NCBI RefSeq assembly: GCF_000026145.1
Contig: NC_009445.1
Coordinates: forward strand, 5,920,501-5,984,500
Reading direction: 5' to 3'
Source: Bradyrhizobium sp. ORS 278
Lineage (GTDB): Bacteria > Pseudomonadota > Alphaproteobacteria > Rhizobiales > Xanthobacteraceae
DNA: 64,000 nucleotides
Below are positions 29,601-36,499 of the stretch, piece by piece. Within the stretch, counting starts at the first letter, position 1, and each line of letters opens with the position of its first letter. A program made the position numbers and the translations under genes. The notes under the pieces were generated by a model. It was given only the letters and a program-made list of their open reading frames with translations. It had not been told where the DNA came from and made no database searches.

Positions 29601-30367
29601 ATCGGCCATGGCCCCTCGTCGCCGCTGTGGCGCATGATCCGGAAGGGAGCGATGGAACTGCCGGGCTGCGCACCTGCCGCGGCGAGCAGACGCGCGTCAC
29701 CGTCGTCATTCCATTCGTAGATCAGCGCGAACGGAATGTCGTGCCGGTTCTCGGCGAGCACATCGGCAACCTCTTGGCAGGCGTCCTCAAGACTGTCCGA
29801 ACGTCCGCGTGCCGCGAGATCGCGCAGCGTGCGCATGCGGCGCTCGCCGACGATCCGCGCAGTGGTTTCGATCACCGGCGTGAACACGCCGCCGACGCCG
29901 CCGGTCTCGTCGCGAATTGGCGAGTAGGAGAACGAAAAGTAGGTTTCCTCGGTATAGCCGTGACGGTCCATGAACAGCGGGAGGTCGCGCGAGCGCGTGG
30001 CCTCGCCGCGGACCATGACCTGCTGCAGCATGGGACCGATGACATCCCAGATTTCCGGCCAGACCAGGCGCCCGGGCGTACCCAGCGCGGCGGGATGCTT
30101 CTGCGATCCGAGGATCGCGCGATACTCGTCATTGTAGAGCATGACGAGCTCGCGGCCCCACCAGATCAGGATCGGGAACGCGCAATCAAGGCAGGTGCTC
30201 ACTGATGTCCGCAGGGATTGCGGCCAACATTCGGGTGGCCCGAGCGGCGTCCGCGCCCAGTCATGGAAGCGCATCAACGCCCCCATCTCGCCGCCGCCCT
30301 GCAGGAAGTCGGCCCCACGCACGATCGACTGAAACGTTGCCCGACCGGCGTCCGAATGCTCGTTCAC
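26672..30367 (-). CDS. Giant hybrid sensor protein with two histidine-kinase modules
   Basis: A 1231-residue soluble protein without membrane helices. Domains in order: PAS-like (about 50-165), GAF-like (about 185-335), HisKA with His367 (FFANVSHEFRTPL), HATPase (about 470-580, NLLSNAFKFT and DTGTGIP), receiver (about 640-755, Asp690 in VLSDVMMP), PAS (about 770-890), PAS (about 900-1015), and an HWE/HisKA_2 kinase with His1031 (ELQHRTRNLLGVVRSM) and its ATPase (LHELVTNAVKYGAL). The start is GTG with AAGGGGGG before it. It likely integrates several signals and passes phosphate to the overlapping single-domain receiver. Confidence 0.95.
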   Translation of the reverse strand: MNEHSDAGRATFQSIVRGADFLQGGGEMGALMRFHDWARTPLGPPECWPQSLRTSVSTCLDCAFPILIWWGRELVMLYNDEYRAILGSQKHPAALGTPGRLVWPEIWDVIGPMLQQVMVRGEATRSRDLPLFMDRHGYTEETYFSFSYSPIRDETGGVGGVFTPVIETTARIVGERRMRTLRDLAARGRSDSLEDACQEVADVLAENRHDIPFALIYEWNDDGDARLLAAAGAQPGSSIAPFRIMRHSGDEGPWPIAAAVRAAAPVRVTLDATRYPDAPTGAWPEPPQLALMLPVTTGRERPTAILICGVNPRRALDAEHQGFFELMASQLGSSFAETLAYEEERRRAETLAEIDRAKTAFFANVSHEFRTPLTLMLGPLEDVLSQPQVLSAADHDRLEIAQRNALRLLKLVNTLLDVSRIEAGRMQAAYVPTDLPSFTAEVASVFRSAIETAGLKLIVDCPPLQEPAHVDREMWEKIVLNLLSNAFKFTFSGEIEVKLREVDSHFELTIRDTGTGIPQHELPKLFERFHRVAGASGRTHEGSGIGLALVQELAKLHGGSVGVTSTLGQGSTFAVRVPRVRRHLLATLHAVPDAQADIARGARPFVEEALRWLPDAASFDTNAATNVDLATPSTEAAAPRARILLADDNADMRDYVRRLLVTRYDVEAVADGKAALEAIARAKPDLVLSDVMMPQLDGMQLLARVRADAQFSTVPVILLSARAGEESRVEGMQAGADDYLIKPFSARELLARVEAHLKMARLRAEATERLRASEERFRAFVTASSDIVYRMSADWTEMRYLQGKDFIADTMTPSQLWLAKYIHPDDQAQLTAAVARAIETKSVFELEHRVNRVDGTLGWAHSRAIPVLGDDGDIVEWFGAARDITDQKQAEHELRKSEERLRSAVEVGRLGLWDWNVVSGDVYWSDEHFRMEGYGVDEVTPSYEAWTARIHPEDREATEAALRRAMDAHEEYAREFRVIHPGGIVRCLYARGRFFYDDTGQPVRMTGAMIDVTERREWEERQKVLVAELQHRTRNLLGVVRSMADKTARASTDLADFRARYKDRLDTLSRVQGLLSLLKEHDRISFDDLIRSELTAVAGVSERVVLDGPSGVRLRSSTVQMLAMALHELVTNAVKYGALAQPAGRLAVVWTLERDGDDDRPWLHIDWRESGVDMPPPGAVPAGTGQGRELIEQALPYQLSAKTSYRFTDDGVRCTISIPVSLNTLELDEHA

Positions 30368-30606
30368 TCGCTGCCCCCCTTTGGCCGCAGAGTAGCGCCA
30401 ATCGCGTCATCAGGCCAAGCTTGGCCAGTTCCCGACCACCAAGCCAGCAGCGTGGAACTCACCGAGCATGGCTCGGTTCCATTGCCTGCTGGAACCATCC
30501 ACAGGCTGCCGCTCAACACGGGACAACGCGGCACCGACGGCTCGACGGGTGGGTCCTCGCTTGTTAAGCGCGCAGCCTCTGCGGCATGCGGTTTGAGTCG
30601 GGGCAC

Positions 30607-32118
30607 ATGACGGTTGCGATCGAGATGGGGCAGACGGCGGCAGGATCGGCTGCGGCGCTCGACCTCGAAGAGCTCTTGGCGACGCGCCTGCTCGTGCAGG
30701 GCAATTCCGGCTCCGGCAAATCGCATCTGCTGCGACGGCTGCTGGAGCAGAGCGCGCCGTGGGTGCAGCAGACGATCATCGATCCCGAGGGCGACTTCGT
30801 CACCTTGGCGGAGCGATTCGGCCATCTCGTCATCGAGGCCGAGGACCACACCGAGCGTGCGCTCCAGGTGGCCGGCGAGCGGGCGCGGATCCATCGCGTG
30901 TCGGCGGTGCTCAACCTCGAAGGACTCGACGCCGAGAACCAGATGCGGCGGGCTGCCGCGTTTCTCAACGGCCTGTTCGAGATCTCGCGCGACCATTGGT
31001 ACCCGATGCTCGTCGTCGTCGACGAGGCCCAGCTGTTCGCGCCCGCCGTCGCCGGCGAAGTCTCCGACGAGGCGCGCAAGGCCTCGCTCGGCGCGATGAC
31101 CAATCTGATGTGCCGCGGCCGCAAGCGCGGGCTCGCCGGGGTGATCGCGACACAGCGGCTGGCGAAGCTTGCCAAGAACGTCGCGGCCGAGGCCTCCAAC
31201 TTTCTCATGGGCCGCACCTTCCTCGACATCGACATGGCCCGCGCCGCCGATTTGCTCGGCATGGAGCGACGCCAAGCCGAAGCCTTCCGCGACCTCGAGC
31301 GCGGCCAATTCATGGCGCTCGGGCCCGCTTTGTCGCGCCGGCCGCTCGGCCTGCGCATCGGCCCGACCGAGACCAAGCCGCGCAACGCGACGCCGCGGCT
31401 GATGCCGCTGCCGGAGTCCGCGCTCGAGGACGCCCGCTCGGTCATCCTGGCCGCACCGCCGCCAGAGACCACCGCGCGGCCGCAGCGCAAGCCGCAGCCG
31501 GAGCTGCTCGACCAGCTGATGGCGGCGAAGTCCGCCGCGCTGGAGCTGCGCCCCGAGCCGCCGCCGCCGGAGGTCAGCGAGGAGGAGCTCGCCGAGCGCC
31601 GCACCCGTGTGGAACGCGTGCTGCGCGCCGTGCTGGCCGAGCCCGACGCCGGCTTCCGCGCGGTCGGCGTGCTCTACCAGGAATTCGTCGTCCGCTGCCG
31701 CATCGAGGGATTGGGAACAGCCGTGCCCGACCTCAACGAATTCCGCCGCATGCTCACCCGCGCCCGCGCCGGACTCGGGAACGATGCAGCGTCCGACGAC
31801 GCCGGCTGGCAGGACGTCACCCTGCGCGCCTCGCTGCTGCCCGAGGACATGCAGGGCGTGTTCATGATGCTCGCCCGCGCCGCCAAGGACGGCCGCCCCT
31901 GCCCAAGCGACGCCGCGATCGCGCGCGCCTACGGCTCGCACTCGCTGCGCCGGGCACAGCGCCTGCTCACCTATATCGAGGACCAGGGCCTGATCGTCTG
32001 CCAGCTCGACGGCGCCGGCCGCCGCATCGTCACCCTGGTCGAGCTCGCCTGGGCCACCGCACCCGGTGATCCCAACGCCGACGACGCCGATCAATCGCTC
32101 GTCACCTCTTCGTCTTGA
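30607..32118 (+). CDS. HerA-like / DUF87 ATPase
   Basis: A 503-residue cytosolic P-loop ATPase. Walker A is QGNSGSGKSH (31-40), Walker B MLVVVDEAQLF (about 134-144), and sensor-like segment LMCRGRKRGLAGVIATQR resembles HerA/FtsK-type hexameric translocases. The C-terminal half is Pro-rich, then helical with a winged-helix-like end (IARAYGSHSLRRAQRLLTYI). HerA proteins usually pair with NurA nuclease; no nuclease gene is adjacent. Start choice is uncertain: an upstream in-frame ATG lies at 30586, with no clear ribosome site for either. A long hairpin follows the stop. Confidence 0.85.
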   Translation: MTVAIEMGQTAAGSAAALDLEELLATRLLVQGNSGSGKSHLLRRLLEQSAPWVQQTIIDPEGDFVTLAERFGHLVIEAEDHTERALQVAGERARIHRVSAVLNLEGLDAENQMRRAAAFLNGLFEISRDHWYPMLVVVDEAQLFAPAVAGEVSDEARKASLGAMTNLMCRGRKRGLAGVIATQRLAKLAKNVAAEASNFLMGRTFLDIDMARAADLLGMERRQAEAFRDLERGQFMALGPALSRRPLGLRIGPTETKPRNATPRLMPLPESALEDARSVILAAPPPETTARPQRKPQPELLDQLMAAKSAALELRPEPPPPEVSEEELAERRTRVERVLRAVLAEPDAGFRAVGVLYQEFVVRCRIEGLGTAVPDLNEFRRMLTRARAGLGNDAASDDAGWQDVTLRASLLPEDMQGVFMMLARAAKDGRPCPSDAAIARAYGSHSLRRAQRLLTYIEDQGLIVCQLDGAGRRIVTLVELAWATAPGDPNADDADQSLVTSSS

Positions 32119-32148
32119 CGATGCGCCCGGATCGCTCCGGGCGCATCG
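32119..32148. terminator. Strong intergenic hairpin, putative terminator
   Basis: A perfect 13-bp stem CGATGCGCCCGGA / TCCGGGCGCATCG with a TCGC loop, directly after the ATPase stop and before the convergent phospholipase stop. No T-tract follows, so it may act as a terminator, an RNA stabiliser, or both. Confidence 0.55.
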
Positions 32149-32166
32149 CGTTGGTAAAGTCCGCGA

Positions 32167-34296
32167 TCAGGTCGCGGCGATCTTGCCCATCGCGGGATCG
32201 CTGATGCTGGGACGGCCGTTCTCGACATGACCGGCGAGCTGCCAGTTGAAATTGGCATCGGTGTCGGTCGTGACCGTCAGGTCGTACCAGCCATGGGTCT
32301 GGCGCAGGCGAACCTGCGTCTCCAGGCGCTGGCCGCGCTGCAGGCGATGCCGCTCGCTGCGGCCGGTGTAGTTGTCGGCGATCGTCACCACGCAGCCCGC
32401 GCCCTTGTTGGTTAGCGCAATCGCGAGGCTGCGATCGTCGTCGCCTTCCTCCCGGTCGCAGAGATGCACGGTGTCGACGTCGATCAATGCCGCCGTCGAG
32501 ACGACGCCGCCCTTGAAGTGCCGGTAGAAGCCGTTCGGGCCGTACACCGACAGATCATACTGGCCGGCGCTGGCCGCGAGGTCCCACACGCCGTTCAGCG
32601 ACTTGCCGGCCTCGACCGTGTAGCTCCACGGGCCGGTTGCGGTGTTGCCGGAACGGACGTGGAAGCAGACGCCCGCCTGCCCCGGATTGACGAAGCGGAT
32701 GCCGAACTTCTTGTTGGAGGCATCGGCATCGCCGTCGACGCGCAGATCGTAAGGCAGTGCGCGCGCCGGGCGGATGCCGGGCTCCTGCTGCGGCAGGACC
32801 TGCTTGGCCGGCGGCACCGGATGATAGTCGTCGAAGCGTGCCCCCGAGGTGATATCGGCGACCGGCGGCTTAAAGCCGGCCGTGCTCGGCAGCGGCGCCA
32901 TGCCTTCGTTCGGCGAGGTGAAGTTGAACGCCGAGGTGAGATCGCCACACACCGCGCGACGCCAGGCCGGGATATTGGTCTCGAACAGATCCTTCGCGTG
33001 GCGATGGAAGCGCTGCTCGATGAAGCGGATCACCGAGGTGTGGTCGAACACCTGCGAGCACACATAGCCGCCGCGCGACCACGGCGACACCACCATCATC
33101 GGCACGCGCACGCCGAGGCCATAGGGACCCGCGACGTGGTTGGCGTCGCCGGCGAACAGGTCGGTGCTGACGTCGACCGTCGACTGACCCCACGCCTGCG
33201 ACATCGCCGGATACGGGCCGACGACGTGATCGAAGAAGCCGCCACCCTCGTCATAGTTGATGAGCAGAACGGTCTTGCTCCACAGCTCCGGATTCGAGGT
33301 CAGGATGTCCAGCACCTTGGAGATGTACCAGGCGCCCGGACCCGGCAGCCAGTTCGGATGCTCGCTGAACGCTTCCGGAGCCGCGATCCACGACACCTGA
33401 GGCAGGGTCCCGTTGCGGACGTCGTTGCGCAGGCCATCGAACAGGTTCTCGAACGTGCCGCCCTTGGCGATGTTGCTGCCGCGCAGCGCCTTCTCATACA
33501 GCGGGCTGCCCGGCTGCGAGTTCTGGTACTGGTGGAAGTAGAGCAGCGAGTTGTCGCCGTAATTGCCGATCCACGGATTCTCGGTCCAGCCCCAGTAGCC
33601 TGCAGCGGTGAGGCCGACGCCGATGTCCTGATAGACCTTCCAGGAGATGCCGGCTTTTTCCAGCCGCTCCGGGAACGTGGTCCAGTCGTAGCCGGCCTCG
33701 GCGTTGGTGATGACCGGGCCGCCGTTCTTGCCGTCATTGCCGTCCCAGCCGGTCCACAGATAATAGCGGTTCGGGTCGGTCGGTCCCATCACCGAGCAGA
33801 AATACTGGTCGCAGATCGTGAAGGCGTCGGCGAGCGCGTAGTGCCAGGGCAGATCCTGCCGGTTCATGCAGGTCATCGTTGTGGTGCCCTTGTTGGCGAT
33901 CCACTTGTCGTAATTGCCGTTGTTCCAGGACTTCTGGCCGTCGTTCCAGCCATGCGCGACATCCTCGACATAGACCTGGCCGGCATTGTCGACACGGAAC
34001 GGCATCACCGATCCCGAACCGTTCGGCTGCTGCCAGACCGGATTGCCGTTCGGCAGCTTGACGGCGCGCGGGTCGTTGAAGCCGCGGACGCCACGCATCG
34101 CGCCGAAATAATGATCGAAGGCGCGGTTCTCCTGCATCAGCACGACGATGTGCTTGACGTCCTCGATGCTGCCATGGCGATTAAACGCCGGAATGGCATG
34201 CGCGCGCTCGATGCTCTGGCTGAGCGCAGCCGTCGCAGCCGAGGCTCCGAGCAGGCGCAGGAACTCACGCCGGTTATGCGCGATCGTGTTCGACAT
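32167..34296 (-). CDS. plcN: Phospholipase C, phosphocholine-specific, Tat-exported
   Basis: A 709-residue enzyme of the phosphoesterase/acid phosphatase superfamily. The Tat signal NRREFLRLLGAS has its twin Arg at 9-10. QENRAFDHYFG (55-65) is the N-terminal metal-site motif of PLC. LLINYDEGGGFFDHV and the VPMMVVSPWSRGG segment are further family hallmarks. Two C-terminal DUF756 beta domains follow (about 500-590 and 600-690). It should cleave phosphatidylcholine or related lipids outside the cytoplasm after folded export. GGGGAG lies upstream of the ATG at 34296; a much longer upstream frame is antisense to a kinase gene and was rejected. Confidence 0.93.
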   Translation of the reverse strand: MSNTIAHNRREFLRLLGASAATAALSQSIERAHAIPAFNRHGSIEDVKHIVVLMQENRAFDHYFGAMRGVRGFNDPRAVKLPNGNPVWQQPNGSGSVMPFRVDNAGQVYVEDVAHGWNDGQKSWNNGNYDKWIANKGTTTMTCMNRQDLPWHYALADAFTICDQYFCSVMGPTDPNRYYLWTGWDGNDGKNGGPVITNAEAGYDWTTFPERLEKAGISWKVYQDIGVGLTAAGYWGWTENPWIGNYGDNSLLYFHQYQNSQPGSPLYEKALRGSNIAKGGTFENLFDGLRNDVRNGTLPQVSWIAAPEAFSEHPNWLPGPGAWYISKVLDILTSNPELWSKTVLLINYDEGGGFFDHVVGPYPAMSQAWGQSTVDVSTDLFAGDANHVAGPYGLGVRVPMMVVSPWSRGGYVCSQVFDHTSVIRFIEQRFHRHAKDLFETNIPAWRRAVCGDLTSAFNFTSPNEGMAPLPSTAGFKPPVADITSGARFDDYHPVPPAKQVLPQQEPGIRPARALPYDLRVDGDADASNKKFGIRFVNPGQAGVCFHVRSGNTATGPWSYTVEAGKSLNGVWDLAASAGQYDLSVYGPNGFYRHFKGGVVSTAALIDVDTVHLCDREEGDDDRSLAIALTNKGAGCVVTIADNYTGRSERHRLQRGQRLETQVRLRQTHGWYDLTVTTDTDANFNWQLAGHVENGRPSISDPAMGKIAAT

Positions 34297-34563
34297 CTCT
34301 CTCACTCCCCAAGTGATGACAGTGTCGAGCGACTTAGGTCGCTGCGTTAACAGGGGCGTGACCGGGCGGTTAAGGATGTGTGGCACGGGTTTGACAGCGG
34401 CTGGCCGAGGGGCGCGCGCACCGAGGATCGCCGCCATCCCCATCAGGATCGGCATCGCCCTTGCGCTGGAGCGGAAAAGCTGAATGATCCCCTCGTTTTG
34501 AGGCGATGGCAGGCCCGGTTGGCCACGGGCCGGACGCCTTGCGTTGTTGAGGGTTTTTTGCCG

Positions 34564-36147
34564 ATGCCGAGGTTGACGCCGCTGGCGGCAGGCGTGCCAG
34601 GATGGATTTGGCTGCAGGCCGCGTCCCATGCCGTCATCGCCTGCGCCTTTTTCACGATCGCCGCGGTGATCGGCATGTTCCTGTGGCGACGTTGGCGCGA
34701 CGTGTTGTTTCGCGGCGTGATCGCCGGGCTCGCCGGCTATGCGGCGGTCTGCGGCGTCGGGCGCCTCGTTGCCATCGTCGATCTCTGGCTTCCGACTGCC
34801 GGCGCCGGCACGGTGATCGACGCCGTGCAGGCCCTGCTCTCGTTCGGCCTCATCGCACTCATGCTGAAGATTTTGCCGCAACTCCTGGTGCTGCCGACGC
34901 GCATCACGCTGCAGAAGGCCTATGCCCAGCTCGAGGAGGAGGTCCGGCAGCGCCGCGCCGCGGAAGCCATGGTGCGGCGCTTCCAGGAGATCGAGGCCAA
35001 TGAGGCCCAGGTCCGACAGGCGCAGAAGATGGAGGCGATCGGCCAGCTCACCGGCGGCGTCGCGCACGACTTCAACAACATCCTCACCGTCATCACCGGG
35101 ACGATCGAGATTCTCGCCGACGCGGTCAAGGACAAGCCGCAGCTCGCCGGCATCGCTGCGATGATCAGCGCCGCGGCCGAGCGCGGCGCGGACCTGACCC
35201 GGCATCTCCTCGCCTTCTCGCGCCGGCAGCCGCTGCAGCCGCGCGCCACCGACATCAACGCGCTCGTGGTCGACGCCGCGCGCCTGCTGCGGCCGACGCT
35301 CGGCGAGCAAATCGAGATCGAATCGATGCTCTCCCATGACAGCGCGCCGGCGCTGATCGATCCGAGCCAGCTCTCGACCGCGATCCTCAACCTCGCGATC
35401 AACGCGCGCGATGCCATGCCCGATGGCGGCAAGCTGACGCTGGAGACCAAGAATATCACGCTCGACGAGGACTACGCGCGGCTGAACCGCGATGCCAAGC
35501 CCGGCGGCTACGTGATGATCGCGGTCAGCGACACCGGCCAGGGCATTCCCGCCTCGCTGCTCGACAAGGTGTTCGAGCCGTTCTTCACCACCAAGGACGT
35601 CGGCAAGGGCTCCGGCCTCGGACTCAGCATGGTCTATGGCTTCGTCAAGCAGTCCAACGGCCACGTCAAGATCTACAGCGAGCAAGGTCACGGCACCACG
35701 GTGAAGCTGTATCTGCCGCGGGCGGCGAGCGCGCCGGAGCTGCCGGCCGCCGAGAGCGGCCGTCCGGCGGTGGCGCGCGGCGACGAGACGATCCTGATCG
35801 TCGAGGATGACGCGCTGGTGCGCGACTACGTCGTCGCCCAGGTGCGCCGGCTCGGCTACCGGACGCTGTCGGCGAGCAACGCCGCCGAGGGGCTCGCGAT
35901 CATCGACAGTCCCGAGCGGATCGACCTGCTGTTCACCGACGTCATCATCCCCGGCGGCAAGAACGGCCGCCAGCTCGCGATCGAGGCCGAGAAGCGGCGC
36001 CCCGGGCTGAAGGTGCTGTACACCTCGGGCTACACGGAGAACGCGATCGTGCATCACGGCCGCCTCGATGCCGACGTCCTGCTGCTCGCCAAGCCCTATC
36101 TCAGCGCCGATCTCGCACGCATGATCCGGACCGCGCTAGAGGCGTGA
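34564..36147 (+). CDS. Hybrid histidine kinase with membrane anchor and C-terminal receiver
   Basis: A 527-residue protein. Three hydrophobic helices are visible at about 20-42, 50-72 and 88-110, then a coiled-coil stretch (AYAQLEEEVRQRRAAEAMVR). The HisKA domain has His168 (GGVAHDFNNILTVITG), followed by an HATPase domain (NLAINARDAMPDGGKL and DTGQGIPASLLDKVFEPFF) and a C-terminal receiver with Asp459 (LFTDVIIPGG). The HDFNNIL kinase type is common in Rhizobiales hybrid kinases. No output regulator is adjacent. It diverges from the phospholipase gene, with a 267-nt gap. Confidence 0.93.
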   Translation: MPRLTPLAAGVPGWIWLQAASHAVIACAFFTIAAVIGMFLWRRWRDVLFRGVIAGLAGYAAVCGVGRLVAIVDLWLPTAGAGTVIDAVQALLSFGLIALMLKILPQLLVLPTRITLQKAYAQLEEEVRQRRAAEAMVRRFQEIEANEAQVRQAQKMEAIGQLTGGVAHDFNNILTVITGTIEILADAVKDKPQLAGIAAMISAAAERGADLTRHLLAFSRRQPLQPRATDINALVVDAARLLRPTLGEQIEIESMLSHDSAPALIDPSQLSTAILNLAINARDAMPDGGKLTLETKNITLDEDYARLNRDAKPGGYVMIAVSDTGQGIPASLLDKVFEPFFTTKDVGKGSGLGLSMVYGFVKQSNGHVKIYSEQGHGTTVKLYLPRAASAPELPAAESGRPAVARGDETILIVEDDALVRDYVVAQVRRLGYRTLSASNAAEGLAIIDSPERIDLLFTDVIIPGGKNGRQLAIEAEKRRPGLKVLYTSGYTENAIVHHGRLDADVLLLAKPYLSADLARMIRTALEA

Positions 36148-36499
36148 GGCGGCCGGCAGGGTTTGCCACAATGCCCGCCCCAAATTCCGGTGTCGTCCCG
36201 GCCTTGAGCCGGGACCCATAGCCACCGGCTTCGGTGGCTAGGCCAGATGGGTCCACCATCGTACCTCGCACATCTCCCTGGGGGTTATGGGTCCCGGCTC
36301 GAGGCCGGGACGACAGCGGAGGTCTTCGTCAGCATCTTCCACCAAACTGCTGGTCTGAGGACCCGTCATCGCCTTCCCGCCGCACGTCGTGCCTGGGCTA
36401 TGGATTCGAGGATGTCGCCGGCCTGGCTCACGATATTTTTGCGCCAATTAAGCCGCAGACGGCACAAGCGCGCCAAAAAAGCCACCAGCGCCGCGCAAC
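36148..36499. other. Gap before lptD, carries the palindromic element
   Basis: A 352-nt gap. Apart from the inverted-repeat element it holds about 180 nt up to the lptD start, which should include the lptD promoter. No clear -35/-10 pair or other gene is seen. Confidence 0.4.
36191..36315. repeat. MITE-like element with 30-bp terminal inverted repeats
   Basis: The left end begins TGTCGTCCCGGCCTTGAGCC and the right end is its inverted copy; 29 of 30 positions pair over 36191-36220 and 36286-36315. The interior has its own hairpin (GCCACCGG...CCGGTGGC-like). It lies in the gap before lptD and fits a dispersed Bradyrhizobium palindromic element. Confidence 0.8.

Noticed and set aside
26423..30205. 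A 1260-residue frame antisense to the hybrid kinase
   Set aside because: Antisense to a protein with clear HisKA, HATPase, receiver and PAS motifs. Its own translation is low-complexity His/Arg/Leu text typical of antisense GC-rich frames.
32464..34350. A 628-residue frame antisense to the phospholipase
   Set aside because: Shadow of the PLC gene, which has a Tat signal and all family motifs.
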